DNA of 64,000 nt from Marinobacter nauticus (GCF_019801015.1 NZ_JAHVJZ010000003.1:248001-312000), one strand, 5' to 3'. Counted from the stretch's first letter, positions 27,675 to 37,521 are shown. The notes: a model not told the origin generated them from the sequence alone. Translations and numbers: made by a program.

Positions 27675-28364
27675 TTAAATCTTGGTGGAGAACCGATAGC
27701 CGGCACCACGCACCGTCTGAATCAGTTTGTCATGACCGCTTTCCTGAATCGCTTTACGCAGGCGACGGATGTGCACATCCACGGTACGGTCTTCCACATA
27801 GACGTTGGTACCCCAGACGTTATCCAGCAGCTGTTCGCGGCTGTATACCCGTTCGGGGTGGGTCATGAAGAAGTGCAACAGGCGGAACTCGGTCGGCCCC
27901 ATGTCCAGGCCCTGATCTTCCACGGTGACACGGTGGGATACCGGGTCCAGTCGCAGGCCCTGCACTTCCACCGCTTCTTCCAGGCGGGTTGGCGCCGAGC
28001 GGCGCAGTACCGCTTTGATGCGGGCAACCAGCTCTTTTGGCGAAAACGGCTTGGTGATGTAATCGTCCGCGCCCACTTCCAGGCCACGCACCCGATCCTC
28101 CTCTTCGCCGCGAGCGGTGAGCATGATGATGGGGATCTGGCGGGTGTGCTCATCCTGGCGCAGGGTTTTGGCCAGCTGTATGCCGCTGCCGCCAGGCAGC
28201 ATCCAATCCAGCAACACCAGGTCCGGGTAGGGTTCGTTAATGGCGTTCAGGCCCTGGTCGTAATCCGCCGCACTGGTGGTGCGAAAGCCGTGCTGGTCCA
28301 GCACGAACGTCAGCATTTCGCGGATGGCGGATTCGTCTTCAACAATCAGGATATTGGCAGTCAT
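27675..28364 (-). CDS. phoB: Phosphate regulon response regulator PhoB
   Basis: 229 residues, same length as E. coli PhoB. Receiver with the acidic residues in [11 protein letters not shown], phospho-acceptor Asp in [13 protein letters not shown] and Lys in [10 protein letters not shown]. The winged-helix domain contains [28 protein letters not shown]. It activates promoters with Pho boxes, four of which are visible in this window, including its own. Confidence 0.98.
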   Translation of the reverse strand: MTANILIVEDESAIREMLTFVLDQHGFRTTSAADYDQGLNAINEPYPDLVLLDWMLPGGSGIQLAKTLRQDEHTRQIPIIMLTARGEEEDRVRGLEVGADDYITKPFSPKELVARIKAVLRRSAPTRLEEAVEVQGLRLDPVSHRVTVEDQGLDMGPTEFRLLHFFMTHPERVYSREQLLDNVWGTNVYVEDRTVDVHIRRLRKAIQESGHDKLIQTVRGAGYRFSTKI

Positions 28365-28407
28365 AACAAGCTTTTGGATCCACGGGTGACAGTTCGTGGA
28401 TGATTAT

Positions 28408-28436
28408 CTGTCCAACAAATGACAGAAATATGAATC
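28408..28436 (-). promoter_or_regulatory. Pho box upstream of phoB
   Basis: On the minus strand: GATTCAT-ATTT-CTGTCAT-TTGT-TGGACAG, three half-sites in 11-bp register, of which the middle is perfect and the outer two degenerate. It is 44 bp upstream of the phoB ATG and implies positive autoregulation. Confidence 0.75.
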
Positions 28437-28454
28437 TCTGACAAGGAGTGTAAT

Positions 28455-28482
28455 AAAAAAGAGGGCCGAATGGCCCTCTTTT
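28455..28482. terminator. Terminator downstream of the porin gene
   Basis: A 7-bp stem GAGGGCC / GGCCCTC with a 4-base loop is followed on the minus strand by the run opposite A 28455-28460. It insulates the porin transcript from phoBR. Confidence 0.88.
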
Positions 28483-28502
28483 CCCGGCTTTGGCAGTGAT
28501 TC

Positions 28503-29441
28503 TTAGAAGTCGTAACGCACACCGACGGCGAAAACGCTGTCGTTGTCTTCCGTGTCATAGCTGGTGCCGGTGTAGTAACCGTTCAGGCGCATCTGCTGAG
28601 ACAGCTTGTATTCCGCGCCAACCGAGTACACGGAGCCGGAGTCAGCAAACTTGTTGCTGCCATCGGCGTCCTGGAACTGAGCCTTCAGTTTGGTTTTGCC
28701 GATGCTGTATGCCGCGGACACCAGGAAACCGTCGAAGGACTCCGTGCTGTTCACTTTCTCCTGATCGTTGTACATCGCGCCCAGCTCAATGCCGGCGATC
28801 TTGCCGCCAACGGTGATGCGCATAACATCCCAGCCAGCCACTTCGCTGTCGTAAGCCACTGCCGCATAGAAGGGCTGCTTCTTGTAGTTGGCGTCACCGA
28901 ACATACCGGCGATGGAGAAGCCGCTGTCGCCCCCCTGCTTATCATCCGCTTCAGCCACGTAGGTCACTTCGGCACGGAACAGGTTGGCGATGGTCGGGGT
29001 GGCGTAGGAGACCTGCTGGGCCGCACGGTTGTCACCGCGGAACAGGGCGTTCAGGTCGCCTTCAAAATCGTTGAACTGGTCCACTTTCCCCTGAGACAGC
29101 TTCAGCGCGGTGTCGCGACGACCGAGGGTGGTCATGCCGAAATCGCCCTTCAGACCGATAAACTGGTTACGGTTGGAAAACACGTCACCACCGGTCACAT
29201 TCAAACCAAACTCAGCCTGGTAGATGGCTTCCAGGCCATCAGCAATCTCGTGGCTGCCCTTGACACCGATGCGGGAAGAGTGGGACGCGATGCGGGTTTC
29301 ACCGTCGCTCGTGTCACCGCCCAGATCAGCGTACTGTGCAGTCAGATTCAGGCGGCCGTACAGATTCACATCGGCAGCCGCAGTGGCAGGCAGGATTGCG
29401 GCAGCCACAGCGGCAGCCAGAAAAGTGCGATTCAGAGACAT
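28503..29441 (-). CDS. Outer-membrane porin, probable Pho-regulon porin
   Basis: 312 residues. General gram-negative trimeric porin: signal peptide MSLNRTFLAAAVAAAILPATAAA, first strand DVNLYGRLNLTAQYADLGG, RIGVKGSHEIADGLEAIYQAEFG and a C-terminal strand ending in Phe (VGVRYDF), the outer-membrane assembly signal. The start at 29441 has AAGGA upstream; the frame extends upstream without sense. Two consecutive Pho boxes precede it, so it probably serves as the phosphate-starvation porin (role like E. coli PhoE), although sequence alone does not prove anion selectivity. Confidence 0.92.
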   Translation of the reverse strand: MSLNRTFLAAAVAAAILPATAAADVNLYGRLNLTAQYADLGGDTSDGETRIASHSSRIGVKGSHEIADGLEAIYQAEFGLNVTGGDVFSNRNQFIGLKGDFGMTTLGRRDTALKLSQGKVDQFNDFEGDLNALFRGDNRAAQQVSYATPTIANLFRAEVTYVAEADDKQGGDSGFSIAGMFGDANYKKQPFYAAVAYDSEVAGWDVMRITVGGKIAGIELGAMYNDQEKVNSTESFDGFLVSAAYSIGKTKLKAQFQDADGSNKFADSGSVYSVGAEYKLSQQMRLNGYYTGTSYDTEDNDSVFAVGVRYDF

Positions 29442-29513
29442 GGTTATAGATTCCTTGTTAAACGGGTGTTTTCCGGGTTCAGGAGAAAACGCCGCAAAGT
29501 GTGCCAAGGGTTT

Positions 29514-29531
29514 GTGACAGTTAAATGTCAA
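29514..29531 (-). promoter_or_regulatory. Pho box 2 (proximal) upstream of the porin
   Basis: On the minus strand TTGACAT-TTAA-CTGTCAC, 7+4+7 arrangement, 73 bp upstream of the porin ATG. Together with the box at 29538-29555 it forms a tandem PhoB site. Confidence 0.85.
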
Positions 29532-29537
29532 AACATC

Positions 29538-29555
29538 GTGACACTTTTGTGACAA
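29538..29555 (-). promoter_or_regulatory. Pho box 1 (distal) upstream of the porin
   Basis: On the minus strand TTGTCAC-AAAA-GTGTCAC, 7+4+7 arrangement, six bases upstream of the proximal box. Confidence 0.85.
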
Positions 29556-29609
29556 CACGAAGCGCATTCAACAGCATCTTTGCCCGTTTAACAAGGAGTT
29601 AATCAGCGG

Positions 29610-32600
29610 TTAACGCTCGATTACCCGTAACTGGCTGGTGCCTCCACCTGCCGCACTGAGCTGCACCCGGGTGCCAATTCGCTCCACCAGAGTCTGAACG
29701 TGGGAGATCACCCCAACCTGCCGGCCCGCTGCCTGCAAGGCATCCAGACAGGACAGCGCCATCTCCAGCGAGTCCGGATCCAGAGTGCCGAAGCCCTCAT
29801 CAATAAACAGCGAGCCGATGCGGCCTCCCCCGGTCGTCAGCGCAGACAATGCCAGTGCCAACGCCAGAGACACCAGGAAGGTTTCACCGCCTGACAGGCT
29901 CTCAATGGCGCGGATCTCCTCGCCCATATCGCCATCCACCACCTGCAGATCCAGGCCGTTGCCCGGCGCCGGTTGCAGTTGATAGCGGGGTGCCAGTTCC
30001 GCCAGCTGAGCGTTGGCCAGCAGCAGCAACTGAGCCAGCGTCAGCGATTGCGCCATCGCCCGGAAGCGGCTGCCGTCAGCGGAACCGATCACCTCCTTCA
30101 GCTCCAGCCAGACCCGGCAATCCTGCTCCGCCTGCTGCGCCTGAGCGCCCAATTGTTCAGCCTTTTCACGCAGGCTGGCTTGCTGGGCCTGGGTGTGGCG
30201 CAGGGCAAAGTGCTCCCGCTCCAGCGCCTCAATGGCGTGCTTCAGGCCGGCCAGATCCCCGGCATCAAACGCGCTCTGTTGCAGTTGCGTCTGCCACTGT
30301 TCCAGTGCGGCCTGATGCAGGGCCTGACGCTCCGCCAGAGCCTCCTGCGCCCGTTGATGGTCACGCCGGGCGCCTTCGCACGCCAGGTGATACTCCGACA
30401 GGCTCTGCTGTTGCGCCTGACGCCAGTGGTGATCCCGCCCCATCAGAACCAGCACTTGCTGCTCCGCCAGCCCCAGGGATTGCAGCAACGCCGCCCAGCG
30501 ACCCACGCATTCACGGCGCTGAGCCTGTTGCGCGGCGCGGCTTTCACTGAGCTGGGTGACGGCACTGCTCAACGAGGCACACTCAGTGCGCACTTCACTC
30601 TGAGCGTTTTCCGCCGCTTTCAGCGCCTCCCGGGCGTTGTGCCACTGGTCATGCAGACGCTGGTGCCGCACCGTCACCTCTTCACCGGCCAGGCGACGAT
30701 GCAGCTCGGTCTCCAGACGCGCCTTCAGCGCCTGCAACTCGTTCTGCTGAGGTTCGAGCAGGGTAAGGTTGGCCCGCTGCTCTCGACCATCCAACGCCAG
30801 CTGCTGCTGTTGCTGCTGAAGGGCCCGTAAGGTTTGCTCCAGCTCAGCAAGGCGCTGCTGGGCTCGATGCAGTTGCTCAATCTCCTGATCCAGCTGGCCC
30901 ACCAAATCCGGCACCTGTGCCGGTTGCAGAGCCAGTTGATCCCAGGGTAACTGAGGCAACACGTCCGCCAGCTCACGCTGCTCCTGTTTCAGCGCCGTCT
31001 GCAGACGGGCCAGCTCCGATTCACGCTGACTCTGCTGCTCCTGGCCGGACTTCACCTCAAGTTCCGTCTGATGGGTCAGCTGTTGCAGCTCTGCCAGTTC
31101 CTGGCGGAGCGCATCTGCCTGAGTCTGCAGCTGAGCATGCTGCTGTTGCCAGCGACGCCACAGTTGCTGTTGCTGGTGGCCCTGACGCAGCGAGCGCTCC
31201 TGCTCCTGAGCGTGCTGCTGCAGTGACGCCGTATCCATCCCCTGCCACTGCGGATGCAACGCCAACAGCTTGCTCTGTTCCGCCTGCCATTGCGCCATCG
31301 CGGTGCCGTGTTCGCTGAGCTCCCGCTGGATCTGACCCAGCTGAACCTGAGCCTGCTCGGCCAGGGCAACGCCACGGTGAAGCGCCGCCCGGTCGGCTTC
31401 CAGCGCCCGTTTCAGCTCGTCGAGACGCCCCTGCATCCCCGCCAGCAGGGCATTCACCGCCGGGGTTTCATCGGCAAAGGGGTGTTCGGTCGCGCCGCAA
31501 AGCGGACAGGGCTGCTCCGGTTCCAGCAGCGGCCGGTACTGCTCCAGCGCCAGGGTAGCCTGGGCCTGCTGCCACTGGTGCTGCGCTTCCAGCTGGGCCT
31601 GGGTATGGTTATGGATGCGCTGCTCCAGCTCCGTGCGTTTGGGCGCCCACTGGGTCTGAGCCTGAGTCAGCTCCTGGCGGGCCTGCTCCAGCCCCTCAAT
31701 GCGGCGACGGGTCGGCGACAGTCGTTCCTCCAGCTCCAGCAGCCGGACCAGTTGCCCCAGGGTTTGTTGTTGCTGTGCCAGTGCCTCGCTGTCCGGCGCC
31801 TGGGGCTCCTGCTGACGCCATTGAGCCAGCGCTTCGGTCAGGTTTTTTTCGTCGCGGCTCAGGCGCTCACGATGGTGCTGTCGCTGTTGCAGCACGTTCT
31901 GGGCCTGCATCAGCTGTGGAGCATGCTGGCGCTGCGCCTGGCGCAACTGGTGCCACTGCTCGCTGTCTCGTCCCAGCGCCAGCAGCCGATTGCGCCACTG
32001 TTCCCACTGACCCGACAGGGCCACCAGGGCCGGCTGGGTTTCACGGTAGTGGGTCAACTGCGCCTGCTCCGTGGTCAGGGCTTGGTGCTGCTGCGCCAGT
32101 GCCGCCAGCTGCTGCTCGCCACTGGCCAGATCCGCCCGGAGGGGGGCCAGACGGGCATCCAGTGTCGCCAGGTCGTCATCCACTCCCTGCTGCTGACGCA
32201 GCAGTTGCTCCGCCTCAGCGCGTTCCCCCTGCCACTGCTGCCAGCGTTGCTCCGCCGTTTGCAGCGTTGCCGTCAGTTCCGGCAGGGCGGCGGTCAATTG
32301 GTCGATGCGGGATTGCGCCTGCGCCAGCGCGTCCTGCTGCCGCTTCAGCTTGGGTTCGGACTCGGCCAATGCCACATCAAGCTGACTCAGCTCCTGATAC
32401 AGGGGTCGGGCAGACTGAATTTCATCGAACACTTTGAGCTCAGCGTTGAGCGCCTCAAACCGGTCACTCTGGGCCTCCAGTGCGGACTGGGCATTATGGG
32501 CGGCCTCAATCTTCTCCTGCTGGCCCTGACACTGCTCCGCCAGCGTGGTGACTTTGCCCGCCTCGGCCACCAATGCCTGGCCCTGATTGAGGGAGGCACC

Positions 32601-33341
32601 AAGGGCACTCAGGTCTTTTGCCAGCGTGGCCAACGCCTCATCGTCCATCAGTTCCAGGCTGTCGCGCGCCTCCAGCAGTTTGGCCAGTTCCTGCTCTGCC
32701 CGGCGTCCCCGCTCAAACGCGGCGGCGCCGATGCGGCTGTAGATTTCGGTACCGGTCAGCCGCTCCAGCAGTTCAGAGCGGGCCTTGGGGCTGGCCTTAA
32801 GAAACGCCGCGAAGTCGCCCTGGGCCAACAGCACCGCGCGCCGGAACTGCTCCCAGCTGAGCCCCACCTTGGCTTCAATGCTGTCCAGCACCTCGGTCTT
32901 CTTGCCACTCTCCACCCGGCCACTGGCCAGGTGGGTCAGACTCATCTCCTGGTTCTGCATACGGCCATCCAACCGGCCACGAGCCCGACGCACGCTCCAG
33001 CGGGCCCGGTAGCGATCACCGTCGGTGGCTTCAAAGTCCACTTCAGCCCAGCCTTCCGGCTTGCCTCGGCTGAGGATCTGGCGCACATCATTGCTTTTCA
33101 GCCAGAGTTTATCGTCGCCATCACGAGCGCCCACAGAAGCCCCCTGACGACCCGTGGTGTAACGGGGCGTCTGGTCATAAAGCGCCAGACACAGGGCATC
33201 CAGCAGGGTGCTTTTGCCGGAGCCGGTGGGCCCGGTAATGGCAAACAGACCGGACTGGGCCAGCGGGCCGTCCGCCAGCTCAATGTCAAAGGGGCGGGCC
33301 AGACTGGCCAGGTTTTCACCCCGAATCGCCAGGATCTTCAT
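29610..33341 (-). CDS. sbcC: Exonuclease subunit SbcC (Rad50-like ATPase)
   Basis: 1243 residues, a little longer than E. coli SbcC (1048). Walker A is GPTGSGKSTLLDALCLALYD near residue 37. A very long Gln/Glu/Ala-rich coiled coil is broken at the middle by the zinc-hook CPLC (in EQPCPLCGATEHPF, about residue 617). The C-terminal ABC signature LSGGETFLVSLALALALS and Walker B LFIDEGFGTLD follow. With SbcD it cleaves DNA hairpins and protein-blocked ends. Its ATG overlaps the sbcD stop (ATGA). Confidence 0.96.
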   Translation of the reverse strand: MKILAIRGENLASLARPFDIELADGPLAQSGLFAITGPTGSGKSTLLDALCLALYDQTPRYTTGRQGASVGARDGDDKLWLKSNDVRQILSRGKPEGWAEVDFEATDGDRYRARWSVRRARGRLDGRMQNQEMSLTHLASGRVESGKKTEVLDSIEAKVGLSWEQFRRAVLLAQGDFAAFLKASPKARSELLERLTGTEIYSRIGAAAFERGRRAEQELAKLLEARDSLELMDDEALATLAKDLSALGASLNQGQALVAEAGKVTTLAEQCQGQQEKIEAAHNAQSALEAQSDRFEALNAELKVFDEIQSARPLYQELSQLDVALAESEPKLKRQQDALAQAQSRIDQLTAALPELTATLQTAEQRWQQWQGERAEAEQLLRQQQGVDDDLATLDARLAPLRADLASGEQQLAALAQQHQALTTEQAQLTHYRETQPALVALSGQWEQWRNRLLALGRDSEQWHQLRQAQRQHAPQLMQAQNVLQQRQHHRERLSRDEKNLTEALAQWRQQEPQAPDSEALAQQQQTLGQLVRLLELEERLSPTRRRIEGLEQARQELTQAQTQWAPKRTELEQRIHNHTQAQLEAQHQWQQAQATLALEQYRPLLEPEQPCPLCGATEHPFADETPAVNALLAGMQGRLDELKRALEADRAALHRGVALAEQAQVQLGQIQRELSEHGTAMAQWQAEQSKLLALHPQWQGMDTASLQQHAQEQERSLRQGHQQQQLWRRWQQQHAQLQTQADALRQELAELQQLTHQTELEVKSGQEQQSQRESELARLQTALKQEQRELADVLPQLPWDQLALQPAQVPDLVGQLDQEIEQLHRAQQRLAELEQTLRALQQQQQQLALDGREQRANLTLLEPQQNELQALKARLETELHRRLAGEEVTVRHQRLHDQWHNAREALKAAENAQSEVRTECASLSSAVTQLSESRAAQQAQRRECVGRWAALLQSLGLAEQQVLVLMGRDHHWRQAQQQSLSEYHLACEGARRDHQRAQEALAERQALHQAALEQWQTQLQQSAFDAGDLAGLKHAIEALEREHFALRHTQAQQASLREKAEQLGAQAQQAEQDCRVWLELKEVIGSADGSRFRAMAQSLTLAQLLLLANAQLAELAPRYQLQPAPGNGLDLQVVDGDMGEEIRAIESLSGGETFLVSLALALALSALTTGGGRIGSLFIDEGFGTLDPDSLEMALSCLDALQAAGRQVGVISHVQTLVERIGTRVQLSAAGGGTSQLRVIER

Positions 33342-34576
33342 GCCGGCTCCTCCAACTCATTCAGCAGGGTGTCGAAGGCCGCCATCAGTGCCGGCGCCGG
33401 CGCGTCACCAAACCGGGCGTGATAGCCATCCACAAACACCTGCTCTGGCGTCAGCGCAGCCAGCCCTTCGCTCTGGCGATTCAATGCTGCGCTCTGCCCC
33501 GGATGGGTTACGTGGATGCGGGCCAGCCGCACTGCCCGCCCCTCCAGGGCGGCGACGATCTGTTCGCGCAAACGGGGCTCCGGCTTATCCAATGCCACCC
33601 GCACCTCAAGCAGCGGCTGACGCTCCAGCTCTGCCTCCGGCAACGGCAACGCCGCCAGCGCCTCCAACACGTCCGCAAGAGGCGCCGGCCTGGCGGGGAT
33701 CCTCAGGATCGGCACCGCGCGAGGAATCGACATCGCCACATCTTCGACCACGGCGCCCGCTTCAAAGCGGACCTTACGGACCTGATGAGGGTAATGCTCC
33801 TCCGCCAGTGACAGCGGGATGGGGCTGCCGCTGTAGCGCACCTTGCCGGCCTTATCGACCCGCTGCGCTTTGTGCAGGTGACCCAGCGCCAGGTAATCCA
33901 GCGCGTCCGGAAAGCCGGAGACCGGCAACGCGTGTTGATTGCCCCCGAGAATGCGGCGCTCTGACAGCTCCGACAGTTCGGTCCCCGCCAGGTAGGCATG
34001 GCCGGTGGCGATCAGCGCCTGTCCCGGCTGAGACTGTTGCTGCATGCGCGCGGTGCCCTGCTGATACAAACGAGTGACACCCGCAATCAGCTTGTCTTCC
34101 ACACCATCCAGCTCCGGGTCCGACAGATTGAGATCGGCACTGCGCAAAAACGGCAGGGCCAGACACCAGGCCGCCGTTTCTCCGCTGGCATCGGTCAGCG
34201 GCAGTATCAATCGCTGCCAGTCGGTGTCGTTGTCCGCGGTCCGGGGCAACTGGCCAATCACCGTGATGCCAAAGCTGGCAAGCAGGCTGTGGGGGGCATC
34301 CAGTTTGGCGGGGGAGTCGTGATTGCCGCCCACCAGGATCAGGTCCAGCGCGGGCATACGGCGTCGGCAATCCGCCAGAAAGCGATAGAGCATCTGCCAG
34401 GCGTACGCCGGGGGGTTGGCACTGTCAAAGATGTCCCCGCAGATCAGCAGGGCGTCAGCCTGCTCCGCTTCCAGGGTGTCCAGCAGCCAGGTCAGGAACT
34501 GCTGGTGTTCAAACGCGCGGCTGTGGCCGTGCAGCAACTGACCCAGATGCCAGTCTGCGGTGTGAAATAGGTTCAT
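33338..34576 (-). CDS. sbcD: Exonuclease subunit SbcD (Mre11-like nuclease)
   Basis: 412 residues (E. coli 400). The metallophosphoesterase motifs are all present: TADWHLG, CGDIFDSANPP, VGGNHDSPAKL, ATGHAYLAG and ALGHLHKAQ. Nuclease partner of SbcC; overlaps it by 4 bp. Divergent from rdgC, another recombination gene, with about 130 bp between. Confidence 0.97.
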   Translation of the reverse strand: MNLFHTADWHLGQLLHGHSRAFEHQQFLTWLLDTLEAEQADALLICGDIFDSANPPAYAWQMLYRFLADCRRRMPALDLILVGGNHDSPAKLDAPHSLLASFGITVIGQLPRTADNDTDWQRLILPLTDASGETAAWCLALPFLRSADLNLSDPELDGVEDKLIAGVTRLYQQGTARMQQQSQPGQALIATGHAYLAGTELSELSERRILGGNQHALPVSGFPDALDYLALGHLHKAQRVDKAGKVRYSGSPIPLSLAEEHYPHQVRKVRFEAGAVVEDVAMSIPRAVPILRIPARPAPLADVLEALAALPLPEAELERQPLLEVRVALDKPEPRLREQIVAALEGRAVRLARIHVTHPGQSAALNRQSEGLAALTPEQVFVDGYHARFGDAPAPALMAAFDTLLNELEEPA

Positions 34577-34706
34577 GAATCAAGGCGTCAGTGAAGTCTC
34601 CCGGTTAGGATACCAAGCTCTTCCGACTGACGTCAGCGTTTGCCTGCACGGGCGCTTTTCCCATACACTGCCGCCCCATTGACTGACCAAGCTGACAGGA
34701 TCCCCT

Positions 34707-35621
34707 ATGTGGTTTAAAAATGCGCTGCCCTACCGCCTCACCAAGCCCGTTGAATGGCAAGCGGATGAGCTGGAGCGGCAGATGGAGGCACTGACCTTCA
34801 CCCCCGCCGGCAGCCAGGAGATGACCAAGCTGGGCTTCGTGTCCGCGCTGGGACCGAAGGCGGACGGCGGCCTGGTCCACATCGCCGATGGCAACCTGCT
34901 GATCGCCATTGAGAAAGAGGAGAAGATGCTGCCCTCCTCGGTGATCAAAGAGGAGCTGGATGAGCGCGTAGGTCAGCTGGAAAACGAACAGGGTCGCCCT
35001 GCCCGTAAAGCGGAGAAGGAAGCGATGAAAGAGGACATCGTGGCGATGCTGCTGCCACGTGCCTTCAGCCGTCGTAAGCGCATCCGTGCCCTGATCCTGC
35101 CGCGCCAGCAACTGATTCTGGTGGACAGCTCCAGCGCCGCCCGCGCCGAAGAGCTGCTCTCACTGCTGCGTCAGGCCATTGGCTCCCTGCCGGTGGCACC
35201 GCTGATGCCCAACACGCTGCCGGAAGAAGCGATGACCGATTGGGTACGCACCGGCAACGTCGGCCACAACATGACCCTGCTGGAAGAGGCCGAGCTGAAA
35301 AGCCTGGCGGAGAACGGCGGCAGCGTAAAACTGAAGGACCTGCCGCTGGACAGCAACGAAGTGACCGCTCACCTCGATGCCGGCCTTCTGGCGGTAAAAG
35401 TGGGCCTGGACTGGGCCGAGTCCATCAGCTTTGTGCTGAGTGCCGACCTCTCCGTTAAGCGCATCAAATTTGCCGATGTGCTGCAGGACCAGAACGACGA
35501 CATCGACAAGGCGGATCTGGCCGCCCGTCTGGACGCGGACTTCGCCCTGATGTGCGGTGAATTTGAGCGTATGTGGCCGGATCTGCTGGCCAGCATGGGC
35601 GGCGTCGACGAAACCATCTGA
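34707..35621 (+). CDS. rdgC: Recombination-associated protein RdgC
   Basis: 304 residues (E. coli 303). Ring-shaped DNA-binding protein that moderates RecA activity. MWFKNALPYRLTKP, FTPAGSQEMTKLGFV, LLPRAFSRRKRI and the C-terminal DADFALMCGEFERM are characteristic. Monocistronic, ended by a strong terminator. Confidence 0.97.
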   Translation: MWFKNALPYRLTKPVEWQADELERQMEALTFTPAGSQEMTKLGFVSALGPKADGGLVHIADGNLLIAIEKEEKMLPSSVIKEELDERVGQLENEQGRPARKAEKEAMKEDIVAMLLPRAFSRRKRIRALILPRQQLILVDSSSAARAEELLSLLRQAIGSLPVAPLMPNTLPEEAMTDWVRTGNVGHNMTLLEEAELKSLAENGGSVKLKDLPLDSNEVTAHLDAGLLAVKVGLDWAESISFVLSADLSVKRIKFADVLQDQNDDIDKADLAARLDADFALMCGEFERMWPDLLASMGGVDETI

Positions 35622-35635
35622 GCCGGACCGGCCAC

Positions 35636-35668
35636 AAAAAAGGGAGCGCACTGCGCTCCCTTTTTTTC
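35636..35668. terminator. Bidirectional terminator between rdgC and the M61 peptidase gene
   Basis: Inverted repeat AGGGAGCGCA / TGCGCTCCCT flanked by an A-run on the left and a T-run on the right, serving both converging genes. Confidence 0.92.
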
Positions 35669-35678
35669 TGCTCAGGCC

Positions 35679-37439
35679 TCAGCCTGCAAACGGCCAGTCG
35701 ACGCCCAGCCAGGCTTTAAAGCGGGCCTTTTGTTCCGGCGTCACCGCATCAAGCGGCACGATTTTGGCTTTGCCTTTGGGCTGGCTGCCAAGCACCAGTT
35801 CGCGCTCCATCAGCCGGTCGCGGCGGAAAACCGTGACCTTGATGGTCTGTCCGGCCTGATGCTGGGCCAGGGTCTGACTCCACAGTTTGGCGTCAAAGCG
35901 CTGGCCATCCAGAGCCACCAGTTGATCCCCCGGCGTCAGGCCCGCCTGCCAGGCGGCTCCGTCGCGGCGGACTCGGGTCAGTTTGCCGTCGTTGTCGTGG
36001 CTCAGCCCCAGATCCAGCTTCTGCTCGTCGTCCTGTTTCAGTACCAACCCAGCCTGTGCCAGTAAGCCATCGACGTCCAGCGCCATCGCTCCGTCAATGT
36101 GACCGGCCCAGAATTCGGACACATCCCGATTGCCCAGACGGGTCAGCAGGGCTTTCAGCTTGGCGTTGTCGTAAGCGCCAGGCAGACGATGCTCCTGGTA
36201 CAGGGCGCGGTGCAGATCATCAATGCCGCTGTCGCCATCCCGCAGCCAGAAGTCCAGTGCCCAATTGGCCAGAAACCCTTCGGAATAGATGCTGACGCTG
36301 TGGTTGGTGCCGTAATCACCGCTACGGGCAATCCAGTTATCGAAACTGGCTTCGGCCACACTCTGTTGCTCCCGGCCCGGGGTCGCCTGATGGCGTACCA
36401 GACGCTTGGCCATGTCCTTCAGGTACTCGTCCACGCTCATCACGCCAGCCTGAACCAGCCAGATGTTCTGCAGGTAGCTGGTGCCCCCTTCCGCCAGCCA
36501 CAGCAGCGGCGTGTAGTTCTCACTCTGATAGCCGTAAGGCACCAGTCCCTGAGGGCGGTACGCTTTCACGTTCCAGGTGTGCACCAGTTCATGGGAGGCG
36601 GTGGAGATAAAGCTCAGGTACTCCTCCCGCTTGGCGAAAGTCCAGCGCGGGCGCTGAATGACGGTGGAGTTCAGGTGCTCGGTGGCACCACGCACGCCGG
36701 TGGTGGCGTGAACCATAAAGACATAGCGCTCATAGGGATAGTCGTGGTGGTAGTAGGCGCCACCGGCGGCCACCAGGGCTTTCAGGTCCGCCACCATCAG
36801 TTCGGTGTCGTAGTTGCCTTCACCCCAGATCACCAGTTCATACTCGCGGCCATCCACGGTAAAAGCGAAGTCCTGATGAATGCCGGTTTCGATAGGGCTG
36901 TCCACCAGCACATCGTAGTTTGGCGCAACAAAATGGTGTTCGCCTTTGCTGTCCATGCCGGACACGCTGCGCCAGCCTTTGGGCACATCCAGCGCCACGC
37001 TCAGCGGTTCGTCCCGGAAAGTGGGGCTGTACATAAACACGCCGGACGCATCCAGATAGGCGTGCGTGTCATCGATGTGGCGGCTGCGATCCCCCAACTC
37101 GGTCGCGTGCACCTGGTAGCGAACGGTCACCTCACTGGGCGTGTCCAGCTCAACGGACCAGGTCGCCCGGGCGGTTTTCTGCCACGCCAGCGGGTTGCCA
37201 TGATCGTCCACAGCCTCAAATTTTCGTACACCATCGGCCATCGGCAGCAGGGTGTAACGACCGGTACGCCAGTTGGGCATCTGAACCTTAAACGACCCAG
37301 CCTGAGCCGTCGGGAAGGTGACAGAGACCTGAGCCAAATGGTGGTCAGGTTGATCAATATCGATGTGATAAGCCACATCCGCCCAGGCCGGTATGGCGGT
37401 TGAAGCCAGAGCAAGCAGGGTCCCTGATAACGTCCTCAT
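35679..37439 (-). CDS. Exported M61-family metallopeptidase with PDZ domain
   Basis: 586 residues. I start at the ATG at 37439 (AAGGA RBS, signal peptide MRTLSGTLLALASTAIPAWA); the frame runs over 300 bases further upstream without family support. The N-terminal M61 beta domain is followed by the zinc motif HELVH (about residue 283) with the third ligand in LAEGGTSYL, and a C-terminal PDZ domain (about 470-560; GLTPGDQLVALDGQRFD). Family members are glycyl aminopeptidases. Probably periplasmic. It is read divergently from the TPR gene at 37522. Confidence 0.9.
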   Translation of the reverse strand: MRTLSGTLLALASTAIPAWADVAYHIDIDQPDHHLAQVSVTFPTAQAGSFKVQMPNWRTGRYTLLPMADGVRKFEAVDDHGNPLAWQKTARATWSVELDTPSEVTVRYQVHATELGDRSRHIDDTHAYLDASGVFMYSPTFRDEPLSVALDVPKGWRSVSGMDSKGEHHFVAPNYDVLVDSPIETGIHQDFAFTVDGREYELVIWGEGNYDTELMVADLKALVAAGGAYYHHDYPYERYVFMVHATTGVRGATEHLNSTVIQRPRWTFAKREEYLSFISTASHELVHTWNVKAYRPQGLVPYGYQSENYTPLLWLAEGGTSYLQNIWLVQAGVMSVDEYLKDMAKRLVRHQATPGREQQSVAEASFDNWIARSGDYGTNHSVSIYSEGFLANWALDFWLRDGDSGIDDLHRALYQEHRLPGAYDNAKLKALLTRLGNRDVSEFWAGHIDGAMALDVDGLLAQAGLVLKQDDEQKLDLGLSHDNDGKLTRVRRDGAAWQAGLTPGDQLVALDGQRFDAKLWSQTLAQHQAGQTIKVTVFRRDRLMERELVLGSQPKGKAKIVPLDAVTPEQKARFKAWLGVDWPFAG

Positions 37440-37521
37440 ATCAAAATCCTTTTCGTCATCGTTATAGTTGTTATGAAAATGTCGGGCTGGCACTATACCC
37501 AGTGATGACAATGGGATCCAG

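Noticed and set aside
30000-33000. Low-complexity Gln/CAG-rich repeats inside sbcC
   Set aside because: Explained by the long coiled coil of SbcC; not a mobile or unstable repeat array.
31254-33422. A 722-codon plus-strand open frame antisense to sbcC
   Set aside because: Antisense to the coiled-coil part of sbcC; repeated Leu/Gln composition simply reflects the complementary strand.
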